The notes below the pieces were generated by a model, which was not told where the DNA came from, did not search any database, and worked only from the letters and a program-made list of their open reading frames with translations. Positions 56,025 to 64,000 of a stretch of DNA of 64,000 bases are shown here, one piece after another. The DNA lies in the NCBI RefSeq assembly GCF_031581025.1, contig NZ_JAVLCA010000009.1; one strand, written 5' to 3'. The first letter of the stretch is position 1; each line of letters opens with the position of its first letter. The position numbers were made by a program, and so were the translations under genes. The DNA comes from Salibaculum sp031581025 (lineage in GTDB: Bacteria > Pseudomonadota > Alphaproteobacteria > Rhodobacterales > Rhodobacteraceae).

Positions 56025-56900
56025 TTAGAGCGCCTCGGCGCCCGAAATGATTTCAATCAGCTCGTTGGTGATGACGGCCTGGCGCGAGCGGTTGTACTGG
56101 ATAGTGAGATTGTCGATCATCTCGCCAGCATTGCGGGTCGCGTTGTCCATCGCGCTCATCCGGGCGCCCTGTTCCGACGCGCCGTTTTCCAGCAGGGCCG
56201 CGAAGATCGCCGTGGCGACACCGCGCGGCAGCAGGTCGGCCAGGATCTCTTCCTCGCCGGGCTCGTAATCGTAGAGCGTGCCGCCCGCGGCCTCGGTGCC
56301 CTCGGGCACCTCGAAGGGGATCACCTGATGCGCCTGCGGGTTCTGGGTGACGACATTCACGAACTCCGAATAGAAGATCGTCGCCACGTCGAAATCCCCG
56401 TTGTCGAAACGGCTCAGAACATCGCGCGCGATTTCCTGGGCGTTCTCGTAGGCAACGTGCTTGACCTCGGTCAGGTCGACGTGGCCGACGAAATGGTCGC
56501 CCCAGTCACGCCGCAGCGCGTCGCGGCCCTTCTTGCCAACGGTCAGGATTTTGACGGTCTTGCCCTGGTCGCTGAGCTGCCGCGCCCTGGTGCGGGCCAG
56601 TTTTGCGATATTGGCGTTGAAGCCGCCACAAAGGCCGCGCTCGGCGGTCATGACCACCAGCAGGTGGGTCTGGTCGCTGCCGGTCCCGCGCAACAGCACC
56701 GGCGCGCTGTCGCTGTCACCCACGCTTGCCGCAAGGCCGGCCATGACCGCGTTGAAGCGGTCAGCGTAGGGCCGCGCCGCTTCGGCCGCATCTTGTGCCC
56801 GCCGCAGTTTCGCGGCGGCCACCATCTGCATGGCCTTGGTGATCTTGCGGGTCGACTTGACCGACTCGATCCTGTTTTTCAGGTCCTTGAGACTTGGCAT
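56025..56900 (-). CDS. atpG: F1F0 ATP synthase gamma subunit
   Basis: A 291-residue gamma subunit. PSLKDLKNRIESVKSTRKITKAMQMVAAAKLRRA in parts is the N-terminal shaft helix, and the C-terminal NATRNAGEMIDNLTIQYNRSRQA is the second shaft helix with SEL/ITNEL end. It couples proton flow to catalysis. It lies 35 bases after atpA and 19 before atpD. Confidence 0.97.
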   Translation of the reverse strand: MPSLKDLKNRIESVKSTRKITKAMQMVAAAKLRRAQDAAEAARPYADRFNAVMAGLAASVGDSDSAPVLLRGTGSDQTHLLVVMTAERGLCGGFNANIAKLARTRARQLSDQGKTVKILTVGKKGRDALRRDWGDHFVGHVDLTEVKHVAYENAQEIARDVLSRFDNGDFDVATIFYSEFVNVVTQNPQAHQVIPFEVPEGTEAAGGTLYDYEPGEEEILADLLPRGVATAIFAALLENGASEQGARMSAMDNATRNAGEMIDNLTIQYNRSRQAVITNELIEIISGAEAL

Positions 56901-56935
56901 AAGCCTGTCTCCTTTCCGGTTCGGTTCAAGTCAGA

Positions 56936-58473
<1,538 letters not shown>

Positions 58474-58474
<1 letters not shown>

Positions 58475-59040
58475 TACCGGGCCTCTTTCATGGTGTTCTG
58501 GAGTGCGGCGAGCTTGGACTTGATCGAGGTATCGATCATCTTCGAGCCCACCTTGACTACAAGACCGCCGATGAGGCTCTCATCGACGGTCGCATTTATC
58601 CGGACGTCGGCACCGACACGCTCTTTCAGCATCTTGGCCAGCGCGTCGGACTGTTTCTGGGTCAGCGCCTTGGCCGAAGCAACGTCGGCGGTCACCTCGC
58701 CCTTTTCCTCGGCCAGCATGGCGCGCAGGGCCGACAGCATCTGCGGCACGACGAAAAGGCGGCGCTTGTCGGCCATCAGGGCCAGCGTGTTGGTCATCGT
58801 GTCCGACAGCGACATCTTCTTCGCGATGGCGGCGATCGCCTTGCCCTGAACGGCGCGCGAATGGATCGGCGAAGCGATCAGGGTGCGCAGGTCGGCGCTG
58901 TCACCCAATGCAGCCGAGAGCGCGTCGATGTCGGTTTCGAGGGTCTGCAGGCCCTTGGCGCCCCCCTCCTTGCTGAGGTCAAAGACGGCTGTGGCATAGC
59001 GCTGCGCGATGCCGGTCGAGATCGAAGCTGGTTCGGACAC
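58474..59040 (-). CDS. atpH: F1F0 ATP synthase delta subunit
   Basis: A 188-residue delta (OSCP-like) subunit: SISTGIAQRYATAVFDLSKE at the start and the C-terminal RINATVDESLIGGLVVKVGSKMIDTSIKSKL in parts are typical. It joins F1 to the stator. The start is GTG 59040 (VSEPASIS), preceded by a GGAAGGGTGG ribosome site; an upstream ATG at 59076 gives an unusual N terminus. It is the first gene of the F1 operon; F0 genes are not in the window. Confidence 0.93.
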
Positions 59041-59337
59041 GTCCACCCTTCCGATTTCCTGGCCCGCACGGACCACCCGTCAGAATGTCGGGGGTGTGAA
59101 GGCGGCGAGACTTGCCCGAGCAGGATGCAGCGGGCGCGAGATCAGGGCGGGATGTAGCAGAGGGTTTTTGGTGGGGCAACCTTCTTGCGCGGCTTTTCAG
59201 ACGGGGCCAAAGCGGCCTCTGCAAAAGGTCTGCGCGGGGTGCGACGGTTTGCACCATCTCCGGGGCCTTGCGCCGGTCGTCGGCGGCACACGATCGTATG
59301 CTGCCGTGAGCGCGCGGGCGCAGACGATTCCCCCGGA
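59041..59337. other. about 300-base gap upstream of the atp operon
   Basis: No convincing gene is visible. The atp promoter should lie here. On the minus strand TTGCCC, then 16 bases, then CTACAT (about 59181-59154) is a weak candidate. A 67-codon minus-strand frame (59142-59345) is basic and unconserved-looking. Confidence 0.4.
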
Positions 59338-60102
59338 TCAGCCAAGGCCGATCCACCGCCCCGAGGCCCCGGCGGGCTGCGGGCTGCCGTCGAGCACCGG
59401 CAGTGGGCGGCGCACCCGTTCGGCCAGCCCCGGCCCCGAGGGCGCGATCACCTGCTTGCTGGCCTCGACGATCAGCACACCGCCCGCCGCGAAAACCGGT
59501 AGATGGCGTCCGGCCGCCTCCAGCACCCGACCAACGCGGCGCCAGGTGCGACGCCGTGACGGCGGCTGATAAAGCGTGGCGCACGCGCGCTCCGGCATGA
59601 ACCCGGCACCGCGCAACTGCGAGTCCAGCTGCGACAGCGAATAGGGGCGGCCATAACCGAAGGGCGTTCGATCCGAACGCGACCAGAGCCCGCTGCGATT
59701 GGGCACGATGAAGACCGCCCGCCCGCCAGGACCGAGCACGCGGTAGCACTCGGCGAGGACGGCGGCGGGGCGATCCGAGGTTTCCAGCCCATGCAACAGC
59801 ACCAGCTTGTCGACGCTACCGGTCGCCAGCGGCCAGAGATGTTCCTCGCACAGCACGCTGACATTGGGCTGGCCCGCGGGCCAGGACATCACGCCCTGCG
59901 GTCCAGGCATCAGGCCGATGACTCGGCGCGCCTCGCCCAGAAACGGCCGCAGCAAGGGCACCGCGAATCCGAAACCGGCCACGTTCTGGCCCTTGGCCTC
60001 GGGCCAGAGCCGCTGCAACTCGCCTCGGATCACCCCCTGCGCCGCGCGGCCCAGGGTGCTGCGGTAGTAGAATTCCCGGATGTCGTGAACGTCCAGATGC
60101 AT
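59338..60102 (-). CDS. class I SAM-dependent methyltransferase
   Basis: A 254-residue protein starting MHLDVHDIREFYYRSTLG. The methyltransferase core is weak: QNVAGFGFAVPLLRPFL replaces a normal glycine-rich motif I, followed by VDKLVLLHGLETSD and AVFIVPNRSGLWSR, which resemble the methyltransf_11 family. The C terminus is extended and basic. The substrate is unknown. It is divergent from gloB with 62 bases between starts. Confidence 0.75.
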   Translation of the reverse strand: MHLDVHDIREFYYRSTLGRAAQGVIRGELQRLWPEAKGQNVAGFGFAVPLLRPFLGEARRVIGLMPGPQGVMSWPAGQPNVSVLCEEHLWPLATGSVDKLVLLHGLETSDRPAAVLAECYRVLGPGGRAVFIVPNRSGLWSRSDRTPFGYGRPYSLSQLDSQLRGAGFMPERACATLYQPPSRRRTWRRVGRVLEAAGRHLPVFAAGGVLIVEASKQVIAPSGPGLAERVRRPLPVLDGSPQPAGASGRWIGLG

Positions 60103-60164
60103 TGCAGCGCTCGCCCGCGTCGGTCACACTCGGGACGACCTTATCAAGCGGAGGAGAAAACGCC

Positions 60165-60929
60165 ATGCCCCTGGAGCTTGTCACCGTCCCCTGTCGGCAG
60201 GACAACTATGCCTTCCTCCTGCACGATTCCCAACGGGGCGAAACCCTGCTGGTGGACGCGCCCGAGACGGCACCGATCCGCGCCGCGCTTGATGCGCGCG
60301 GCTGGCGCGTGACGGACCTGCTGATCACCCATCACCACGGCGACCACGTCGAGGGCGTCGCCGACCTGCGTGCCGGGGCGCGAGTGATCGGGGCTGCCGC
60401 CGATGCCCGTCGCCTGCCCCCGCTGGACGTGGAGGTCGCCGAGGGCGATACCTTCACCACTTGCGGGGTCGAGGCGCGCGTGCTCGACGTCTCGGGGCAC
60501 ACCCGGGGCCATATCGCGGTATATGTGCCGGGCGCGGCAGCGGTCTTTACCGCCGACAGCCTGATGGCGCTGGGTTGCGGCCGCCTGTTCGAGGGCACCG
60601 CCGCCCAGATGTGGCAGAGCCTGCTCAAGCTGCGCGCCCTGCCCGATGACACGCGGGTCTGCTCGGGTCATGAATACACGGAAACGAACTATCGCTTCGC
60701 CCTGACCGTCGACCCGGACAACCCCGCCCTTCTGGCGCGCGGCAAGACCATCGCCACCGCCCGGGCCGAGGGGCGGCCGACCGTGCCCTCGACCCTGGCC
60801 GAGGAAAAGGCGACCAATCCGTTCCTTCGGGCCGATCAGCCCGACCTGAAGGCGGCGCTGGGGATGGAGGAAGCCAGCGCGGTGGACGTCTTCGCCGAGG
60901 TCCGCGCCCGGCGCGACCGTTTCCAATGA
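60165..60929 (+). CDS. gloB: hydroxyacylglutathione hydrolase (glyoxalase II)
   Basis: A 254-residue metallo-beta-lactamase-fold enzyme. THHHGDHVEG binds the two metals, VSGHTRGHIAVY and TADSLMALGCGRLFEG follow, and the C-terminal VCSGHEYTETNYRFAL and ATNPFLR are diagnostic of GloB. It cleaves S-lactoylglutathione to lactate and glutathione in methylglyoxal detoxification. ATG 60165 follows a GGAGGAGAAA ribosome site. Confidence 0.95.
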   Translation: MPLELVTVPCRQDNYAFLLHDSQRGETLLVDAPETAPIRAALDARGWRVTDLLITHHHGDHVEGVADLRAGARVIGAAADARRLPPLDVEVAEGDTFTTCGVEARVLDVSGHTRGHIAVYVPGAAAVFTADSLMALGCGRLFEGTAAQMWQSLLKLRALPDDTRVCSGHEYTETNYRFALTVDPDNPALLARGKTIATARAEGRPTVPSTLAEEKATNPFLRADQPDLKAALGMEEASAVDVFAEVRARRDRFQ

Positions 60930-61026
60930 GGCTGCCTCGGTGCGTCATCTTCGCCCGGTTTTCGGGCGAAACCGTCCGGAACACGGCACATCGCACAGAA
61001 AGTGACCGGGTCCAGAGCAGATTTTT

Positions 61027-61051
61027 CTTGAAACCTGCGCCATGGAACCAA
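61027..61051 (+). promoter_or_regulatory. candidate heat-shock or sigma-70 promoter of clpA
   Basis: CTTGAAA (61027-61033) matches the sigma-32 -35 exactly. The matching -10 is weak: CCAAAACTT follows after about 14 bases. TTGAAA with AAACTT at a 17-base spacer is an alternative sigma-70 reading. It lies about 75-95 bases upstream of clpA. Confidence 0.35.
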
Positions 61052-61123
61052 AACTTAAGACCATGAGGCCACGGTCGGATGCGGGGCCCGCCCCCGACGA
61101 CCCCCGACAGAGGAGCACGCAAC

Positions 61124-63451
61124 GTGCCATCTTTTTCGACAACACTAGAGCAGTCCATCCACGGCGCACTGGCGCTGGCCAATGCGCGACGCCACGAACT
61201 GGCCACGCTGGAGCACCTTCTGCTGGCCCTGATCGACGAACCGGACGCCGCGCGGGTCATGAAGGCCTGTTCGGTGGACCTCGACGCGCTGCGCAAGACG
61301 CTCGAGGATTTTATCGAGGATGACCTGTCCACCCTCGTGACCGAGGTCGAAGGGTCCGAGGCCGTGCCGACGGCAGCCTTCCAGCGCGTGATCCAGCGCG
61401 CGGCGATCCATGTCCAGTCCTCGGGCCGGACCGAGGTGACCGGTGCCAACGTGCTGGTCGCGATCTTCGCCGAGCGCGAATCCAACGCGGCCTATTTCCT
61501 GCAGGATCAGGACATGACGCGCTACGATGCGGTCAACTTCATCGCCCATGGCGTGGCCAAGGACCCGGCCTATGGCGAAAGTCGCCCCGTCACCGGGGCC
61601 GAACAGGTCGACGAGGACAGCACCCGCAGCGCAGCCCCCGAGGACAGCAAGGACGAATCCGCGCTGGCCAAGTATTGTGTGGATCTGAACGCGAAGTCAC
61701 ACGCGGGCGAGGTCGATCCGCTGATCGGCCGCGGTCACGAGGTCGAGCGCTGCGTGCAGGTGCTCTGCCGCCGCCGCAAGAACAACCCGCTTCTGGTGGG
61801 CGATCCGGGCGTGGGCAAGACCGCCATCGCCGAGGGCCTGGCCCGCAAGATCGTGGGCAACGAAGTGCCCGAGGTGCTGCGCGGCGCCACCATCTATTCG
61901 CTCGACATGGGCGCGCTGCTGGCCGGCACCCGCTATCGCGGCGATTTCGAGGAGCGCCTCAAGGCCGTCGTGCAGGAACTGGAAGAGCACCCCGATGCCG
62001 TGCTGTTCATCGACGAGATCCACACCGTGATCGGTGCAGGCGCCACCTCGGGCGGCGCCATGGATGCCTCGAACCTGCTCAAGCCCGCGCTGCAGGGCGG
62101 CAAGCTGCGCTGCATGGGCTCGACCACCTACAAGGAGTTCCGCCAGCACTTCGAGAAGGACCGCGCCCTGTCGCGCCGGTTCCAGAAAATCGACGTGACC
62201 GAACCCACGGTCGAGGACGCGGTGAAGATCCTTCAGGGCCTCAAGCCCTATTTCGAGAGCCACCACACGATCCGCTACACCCATGATGCGATCAAGACCG
62301 CGGTGGAACTGTCCGCGCGCTACATCAACGACCGCAAGCTGCCCGACAAGGCCATCGACGTCATCGACGAGGCCGGGGCCGCGCAACACCTCGTGGCCGA
62401 GAGCAAGCGGCGCAAGACCATCGGCCCGAAGGAGATCGAAGCGGTGGTTGCCAAGATCGCCCGGATTCCGCCCAAGAACGTCTCGAAGTCCGATGCCGAG
62501 GTGCTGCAGGATCTCGAAGGCTCGCTCAAGCGCGTGGTCTTCGGTCAGGACAAGGCCATCGAGGCGCTGTCCAGCGCGATCAAGCTGGCCCGCGCAGGCC
62601 TGCGCGAACCGGAAAAGCCCATCGGCAACTACCTGTTCGCGGGGCCGACCGGCGTCGGCAAGACCGAGGTCGCCAAGCAGTTGGCCGATACCCTCGGTGT
62701 CGAGATGCTGCGCTTCGACATGTCGGAATACATGGAAAAGCACGCGATCAGCCGCCTGATCGGCGCACCGCCGGGCTATGTTGGCTTCGACCAGGGCGGA
62801 TTGCTGACCGATGGCGTCGACCAGAGCCCGCACTGCGTGCTGCTGCTCGACGAGATCGAGAAGGCGCACCCGGATGTCTACAACATCCTGTTGCAGGTGA
62901 TGGACCATGGCCAGTTGACCGACCACAACGGCCGCACGACGGATTTCCGCAACGTGATCCTCATCATGACCTCCAACGCGGGCGCCGCCGAGCAGGCGCA
63001 AGAGGCCGTGGGCTTTGGCCGCGACCGCCGCGAGGGCGAGGATACCGCCGCGATCGAGCGGACCTTCACGCCGGAATTCCGCAATCGGCTGGACTCGGTC
63101 ATCTCCTTCGGGGCGCTGCCCAAGGGCGTGATCCTGCAGGTGGTCGAGAAGTTCGTGCTTCAGCTCGAGGCGCAGCTCATGGACCGCAACGTGTCCATCG
63201 ATCTGAAGCCCGAAGCCGCCGAATGGCTGGCCGAGAAGGGCTACGACGACAAGATGGGCGCGCGCCCGCTGGGCCGTGTCATCCAGGAGCACATCAAGAA
63301 GCCCCTGGCCGAGGAACTGCTCTTCGGCAAGCTGTCCAAGGGCGGTCTGGTCAAGGTCGGCGTCAAGGACGGCAAGCTGGACCTGACCTACGAGCCGCCC
63401 CAGAACCCGCGCCTGGGCGGCGACAAGCCGCGCCTGCTGACAGCAGAGTGA
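61124..63451 (+). CDS. clpA: ATP-dependent Clp protease ATP-binding subunit ClpA
   Basis: A 775-residue AAA+ unfoldase of the ClpAP protease. The N domain (about 1-145) binds ClpS; AAA-1 has Walker A GDPGVGKT (near residue 230) and FIDEIHTVIGAG; AAA-2 has GPTGVGKTE (near 515). The ClpP-binding loop is VGFGRDRREGED, and there is no ClpB middle coil, which separates it from ClpB. Start GTG 61124 (VPSFSTTLEQ) follows AGAGGAG at a good distance. clpS is not in the window. Confidence 0.95.
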   Translation: MPSFSTTLEQSIHGALALANARRHELATLEHLLLALIDEPDAARVMKACSVDLDALRKTLEDFIEDDLSTLVTEVEGSEAVPTAAFQRVIQRAAIHVQSSGRTEVTGANVLVAIFAERESNAAYFLQDQDMTRYDAVNFIAHGVAKDPAYGESRPVTGAEQVDEDSTRSAAPEDSKDESALAKYCVDLNAKSHAGEVDPLIGRGHEVERCVQVLCRRRKNNPLLVGDPGVGKTAIAEGLARKIVGNEVPEVLRGATIYSLDMGALLAGTRYRGDFEERLKAVVQELEEHPDAVLFIDEIHTVIGAGATSGGAMDASNLLKPALQGGKLRCMGSTTYKEFRQHFEKDRALSRRFQKIDVTEPTVEDAVKILQGLKPYFESHHTIRYTHDAIKTAVELSARYINDRKLPDKAIDVIDEAGAAQHLVAESKRRKTIGPKEIEAVVAKIARIPPKNVSKSDAEVLQDLEGSLKRVVFGQDKAIEALSSAIKLARAGLREPEKPIGNYLFAGPTGVGKTEVAKQLADTLGVEMLRFDMSEYMEKHAISRLIGAPPGYVGFDQGGLLTDGVDQSPHCVLLLDEIEKAHPDVYNILLQVMDHGQLTDHNGRTTDFRNVILIMTSNAGAAEQAQEAVGFGRDRREGEDTAAIERTFTPEFRNRLDSVISFGALPKGVILQVVEKFVLQLEAQLMDRNVSIDLKPEAAEWLAEKGYDDKMGARPLGRVIQEHIKKPLAEELLFGKLSKGGLVKVGVKDGKLDLTYEPPQNPRLGGDKPRLLTAE

Positions 63452-63788
63452 CCGGTCGGCGATAACACCCCTTGCCCGGACTGGATGGACGCCCCCGCAA
63501 TCACCTGCGGGGGCGTTCCTGTTTTTGCGGCCGGCATGGTTGATGCTGTATGGTCCGCACCCGAACGGCACGACCGCCGAGCTGGCAGCCCGACCAGCCC
63601 GCCACCCCCCGGATCATGGAATGCCGCCGGACCGCCTGGATGCGCTCCCCCCACGCCACGCTACGGAACGGCTTTGTCCCTCTTTTCGCCACAATGGCCG
63701 GGCACCGTCCGAGGCGATCCGCCTGCGCCGTTCCGGCCGGTCTCGCCTGCGGGTCAAACGTGCAACTGCCATAAGCGAGCCCGCCCCC
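63452..63788. other. 337-base gap between clpA and the right-edge gene
   Basis: It contains the clpA terminator at 63489-63526. The rest has short arginine- and proline-rich frames that I do not support as genes. Confidence 0.5.
63489..63526 (+). terminator. clpA rho-independent terminator
   Basis: ACGCCCCCGCA-ATCACC-TGCGGGGGCGT is a perfect 11-bp stem with a 6-base loop, followed by TCCTGTTTTT, 37 bases after the clpA stop. Confidence 0.9.
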
Positions 63789-64000
63789 ATGAACATGCAG
63801 ACCTCCGACATTACCGCCCCGCCCGCGCCGAAATCGCTGGAGGCCATGCAGCTGCCGCTGGTCATGATGCGCGACATCGTCCTCAAGACCATGTTCCGAA
63901 AGAACGTGGAAACCGTTTCGGACCTGGCCCGCGCGATCTGCCTGCCGGGCACCTCGATTTTTGACTATTTTCTTGGTCGCGCAGCGGTGCGTTTGGCGTG
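63789..64000 (+). CDS. N-terminal fragment, probably AAA-family ATPase, end uncertain
   Basis: The visible 70 codons start MNMQTSDITAPPAPKSLEAM, then LPLVMMRDIVLKTMFRKNVE and LARAICLPGTS. From memory, this resembles the start of a conserved Rhodobacterales ATPase found near tad/flp pilus-type loci. After about base 63957 the frame reads IFDYFLGRAAVRLA, which does not continue that family (the expected segment is like TQELVDMAR), and other frames do not restore it. The gene may be interrupted near the edge, or the window may end near a junction. The ATG is preceded by a modest ribosome-site-like GAGC. Confidence 0.5.
   Translation, partial: MNMQTSDITAPPAPKSLEAMQLPLVMMRDIVLKTMFRKNVETVSDLARAICLPGTSIFDYFLGRAAVRLA

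Noticed and set aside
59142..59345. 67-codon minus-strand frame before atpH
   Set aside because: Basic, proline-rich and without ribosome site; more likely leader and promoter DNA.
61697..63571. 624-codon minus-strand frame opposite clpA
   Set aside because: It is the antisense of a certain AAA+ gene and its composition has no domain pattern.
63550..63774. 74-codon frame after clpA
   Set aside because: Arginine/proline-rich, no motif, lies right after a strong terminator with no visible promoter.

Overview
The window is high-GC, gene-dense bacterial chromosome that reads as an alphaproteobacterium of the order Rhodobacterales (Roseobacter/Rhodobacteraceae-like). This rests on strong G/C third-position bias and on families and orders familiar from that group: DUF1467 next to methylmalonyl-CoA epimerase, Hsp20 with DUF1150, YbjN-proC-CsaA, an Lrp/AsnC regulator divergent from trxB, a fused ATP sulfurylase/APS kinase, and atpHAGDC without F0 genes. 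It is mostly core housekeeping. I see no phage, CRISPR array, complete insertion sequence or secretion cluster.

Layout. 1-7.0 kb: a truncated acyl-CoA synthetase, a LysE exporter, an ABC half-transporter, tRNA-Gly(TCC), a nitroreductase, an EI24-type membrane protein, a lipoprotein M48 protease and a hemolysin III protein. 7.2-16.4 kb: YigZ-like and DCC-family proteins, rimO, a periplasmic peroxidase coupled to a histone-deacetylase-fold hydrolase, a Tat-exported solute-binding protein, DUF1467, mce, an orphan response regulator and aspS. 16.5-30.6 kb: cfa, pabB, carB, a KAS III-like enzyme, arsH, tdk, a 2-hydroxyacid dehydrogenase/csaA/proC run, YbjN, ubiK, then lgt and a MidA-type methyltransferase. 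30.6-41.3 kb: pgeF (coupled to lgt-midA), lrp/trxB, a regulator-sulfurylase-APS kinase reading frame, an aspartoacylase-like hydrolase, a small glycosyltransferase-like protein, the Hsp20/DUF1150 heat-shock pair, purEK, a lipase and a Nudix protein. 41.5-54.0 kb: groESL with a CIRCE operator, a DmdA/GcvT-like folate enzyme, DUF2161, ppaC, an M29 aminopeptidase, a HAD phosphatase, a MaoC protein, ribF, a YcgN protein, threonine aldolase, an HCCA isomerase and prs. 54.1-64.0 kb: the F1 ATP synthase operon, a methyltransferase, gloB, clpA and the 5' end of a broken or truncated gene.

Together the genes cover protein quality control (GroESL, Hsp20, ClpA, M48), redox (TrxB, peroxidase, ArsH, GloB), nucleotide and amino-acid synthesis (PurEK, CarB, Prs, Tdk, ProC, PabB), envelope maintenance (Lgt, Cfa, PgeF), sulfate activation and ATP synthesis.

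The most interesting points are: the winged-helix regulator in one uninterrupted frame with ATP sulfurylase/APS kinase; two near-identical 15-bp repeats exactly 21 bp apart between lrp and trxB; the non-canonical DmdA-like protein; heat-shock control signals (CIRCE, RpoH-like promoter); a CtrA-like box before an orphan response regulator; and the sudden loss of family similarity in the last 45 bases.
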